From JAGLTN01 sp023135255 (GTDB lineage: Bacteria; Planctomycetota; Phycisphaerae; Sedimentisphaerales; Anaerobacaceae): a stretch of DNA of 42,479 nt. The notes under the pieces are model-generated. The model worked only from the letters and a program-made list of their open reading frames with translations, made no database searches and had not been told where the DNA came from. Shown piece by piece: positions 42,130-42,479 of the stretch; within the stretch, counting starts at the first letter, position 1, and each line of letters starts with the position of its first letter. The translations under genes and the position numbers were made by a program. The stretch spans positions 1-42,479 of the forward strand of contig DAOWCP010000007.1 of NCBI GenBank assembly GCA_030639495.1. The letters are read 5' to 3'.

Positions 42130-42479
42130 ATGAAGATTAAAAATTTATTTAGTTTAGTTATTTGCCTGACGATTGCGGTTTCGGCTGGTGCTGCCGGCGT
42201 ATCTACGTTTGATGATCTTAGTTTGGCTGCGGAGTCCCACTGGGGCGGCGCAGGCTCAGGTGAGACAGGCTTTACTAATGGTAATGTGTATTTTCCGCAT
42301 AATGACAGCAGCTACAGTTGGGATGGTTTCGGATATTCCAATGAGACTGATAATGCAACGTTCAGCTATGATAATCAGTTCAGCTGCTATGTTGGCGGTG
42401 GTGCGGAAGGCTCAGGCAATTATGCTGTGTCCAGCTTTGGGCTTGATTATGCAGGCGGTACTTATGATGTGTTGCCGAA
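42130..42479 (+). CDS. DUF4465-type secreted protein (partial, runs off the end)
   Basis: From ATG 42130 (GAGGAATTG upstream) the frame is open to the window end, 116 codons. The signal peptide is 'KIKNLFSLVICLTIAVSAGA', and the mature part starts 'GVSTFDDLSLAAESHWGGAG'. It continues with 'GFTNGNVYFPHNDSSYSWDG' and 'FGYSNETDNATFSYDNQFSC', the Tyr/Ser/Trp-rich opening of DUF4465 proteins. These are frequently found behind cobalamin riboswitches beside TonB-type B12 transport genes, so it probably takes part in cobalamin capture at the surface. No transporter is visible before the window ends. Confidence 0.85.
   Translation, partial: MKIKNLFSLVICLTIAVSAGAAGVSTFDDLSLAAESHWGGAGSGETGFTNGNVYFPHNDSSYSWDGFGYSNETDNATFSYDNQFSCYVGGGAEGSGNYAVSSFGLDYAGGTYDVLP

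Noticed and set aside
1..42479. CRISPR arrays, tRNA, rRNA, tmRNA, phage or transposase genes
   Set aside because: Looked for and not seen: no regularly spaced repeats, no tRNA cloverleaf or CCA ends, and no recombinase or transposase motifs.

Overview
The window looks like a chromosomal segment of an anaerobic planctomycete of the class Phycisphaerae (Sedimentisphaerales-like). The grounds are two PEP-CTERM proteins with an exosortase-family locus, dockerin-like '(F/L)A-x-(M/L)AENWL' C-termini on secreted proteins, several Tat-signal secreted enzymes, sulfatase and glycan-degrading genes, roughly 42% GC, and housekeeping genes of bacterial type. This placement is inferred from gene content; no rRNA is present.

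Layout. 1-415: C/A-rich non-coding sequence. 416-4567 (minus): a housekeeping sigma-70 paralogue that appears to lack an AUG/GUG/UUG start at its proper position, then rpsA (with a long acidic repeat tail) and ispH. 4568-21549: an accessory stretch with an MFS transporter, two tandem PEP-CTERM proteins with a duplicated leader, a Tat-exported nitrilase-family protein, a metalloid/thiol-redox operon (arsR, DUF318 permease, two thioredoxin-like proteins, flavoprotein, ccdA), relic sequences, a lipoprotein, a small surface protein with a PEP-like tail, an exosortase operon (alkaline-phosphatase-superfamily transferase, exosortase homologue, EpsI-like protein), and a Tat protein plus sialidase-like pair. 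21550-24167 (minus): plsC, cmk and a GAF/PP2C phosphatase. cmk-plsC and ispH-rpsA have the order and strand of the cmk-plsC-ispH-rpsA cluster known in other bacteria, so the accessory stretch may interrupt it. 24273-27361: acylphosphatase, two tandem paralogous secreted proteins with an unusual shared N-terminus and dockerin-like segments, and a small membrane protein. 27916-41589 (plus): a membrane protein, ffh, a small unknown, a GH20 hexosaminidase, rpsP (with a 220-residue Ala/Lys/Glu tail), trmD, rplS, yraN, tatD, dnaG, rpoD and a tail-anchored coiled-coil protein. 41670-42479: a cobalamin riboswitch, a strong terminator, and the start of a DUF4465-type secreted protein running off the end.

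Between genes there is a dispersed repeat (seven copies recognised, TATAC...GTATA ends, often a palindromic right end) that repeatedly supplies the stop codon or last codons of the adjacent gene. There are also several fragments of dockerin-type gene ends. Together these suggest a genome whose surface-protein genes turn over quickly by recombination.

The strongest candidates for something new are: the exosortase homologue without its catalytic Cys and His beside a protein with an atypical PEP tail; the stop-codon-associated repeat family; the duplicated PEP-CTERM leader with a compensating base-pair change in a GAAA hairpin; the shared 'NLIDRVKDG' N-terminus; and the possible non-AUG start of the sigma factor.
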